64,000 bases of DNA from Symsagittifera roscoffensis. Its lineage: Eukaryota > Xenacoelomorpha > Acoela > Convolutidae. Shown here in pieces: positions 63,619-64,000 of this stretch. The stretch spans positions 35,411,716 to 35,475,715 of the forward strand of contig NC_087064.1 of the NCBI RefSeq assembly GCF_963678635.1. Reading direction: 5' to 3'. The notes under the pieces were generated by a model. That model was not told the origin of the DNA and searched no databases. It saw nothing but the letters and a program-made list of their open reading frames with translations. How positions within the stretch are numbered: position 1 is the first letter of the stretch; each line of letters starts with the position of its first letter. The translations under genes and the position numbers were made by a program.

Positions 63619-64000
63619 TTTTTATTATTCAAAAGGTATTGTTGTCCTGGCCTTAAATTTGAAAAGATATTTCATCTGTGATCATTTTTCGTAAAGTTAT
63701 GAGTGTTTAAAGATTGCCATTTTGACCAATGTTGGACAATTAACGCGCGATATAAGTCGCGCTAATAACGCGTTAGCGGAGATGTAATCCGTCTTATAAA
63801 TCATTCCAAATTGGTTGAAAGAAGCTTTTTTGCCATAATTGATTTGTTACAAGGAGCGAAATGTATTTTTTATATTTATATAGCGTGTTGGGGGATGATT
63901 TTCATAGAAACATTTTCAAATTTTAAAAAAACATTTTTTCATTTTATTTAATTTAATTTAATTTTTCCATGCTATTACTGCTCTATAGACCTTAAGAGGC

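Overview
The window is nuclear DNA of an animal whose species I cannot name. It is mostly transposable elements, on an AT-rich background, with one recognisable host gene. The metazoan reading rests on a spliced tropomyosin-like gene, a Polinton/Maverick remnant, an env-bearing Ty3/gypsy remnant and several families of dispersed non-coding repeats. A 200-base run of N at 44346-44545 is an assembly gap, so linkage across it is not proven.

Region 1 (1 to about 16060, minus strand) is the internal part of a very large Ty3/gypsy-type LTR retrotransposon. It is visibly richer in G+C than the rest and has long open frames. In transcription order it encodes an acidic leader ORF, Gag, two CCHC knuckles plus aspartic protease, reverse transcriptase-RNase H, and a DD35E integrase. 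Then comes a protein whose C-terminal half looks like a TARG1-type macro domain, a 193-residue ORF, and a giant 3' ORF of over 1,800 residues. That last ORF holds an SGNH (GDSL-type) hydrolase domain and a second SGNH-like module. Gag through macro ORF share a single frame broken by four stop codons (UAG, UAA, UAA, UGA) lying at or near domain junctions. The 3' ORF is broken by a perfect 11-bp tandem duplication and runs off the left edge. The non-coding stretch 16060-19990, with a 185-bp tandem repeat and many CGGAGGGT motifs, may be its leader and LTR.

Region 2 (20290-25127, plus strand) is a decayed Polinton/Maverick (adintovirus-like) cassette. It carries a small basic protein, a conserved pre-integrase protein, a retroviral-type integrase, minor capsid, basic core protein, major capsid, a small membrane protein and an adenain-like protease. 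DNA polymerase B and the packaging ATPase are not visible. Region 3 (about 26.3-40.9 kb, minus strand) is a badly decayed errantivirus-like Ty3/gypsy element in the order gag, RT (with a YLDD motif), integrase, env.

Region 4 (42.4-56.8 kb) holds several copies, in both orientations, of a repeat family. Its coding part joins an integrase-type H2C2 zinc-binding domain directly to an OTU-like cysteine protease domain without a DDE core. The same stretch holds a 945-bp inverted-repeat transposon (51671-52615) abutting a CT microsatellite. Region 5 (57375-60011, minus strand) is a four-exon gene for a 247-residue tropomyosin-like coiled coil with one GC-AG intron. The remainder to 64000 is AT-rich non-coding DNA with a tandem repeat, a foldback and the inverted partner of a repeat at 25.76 kb.
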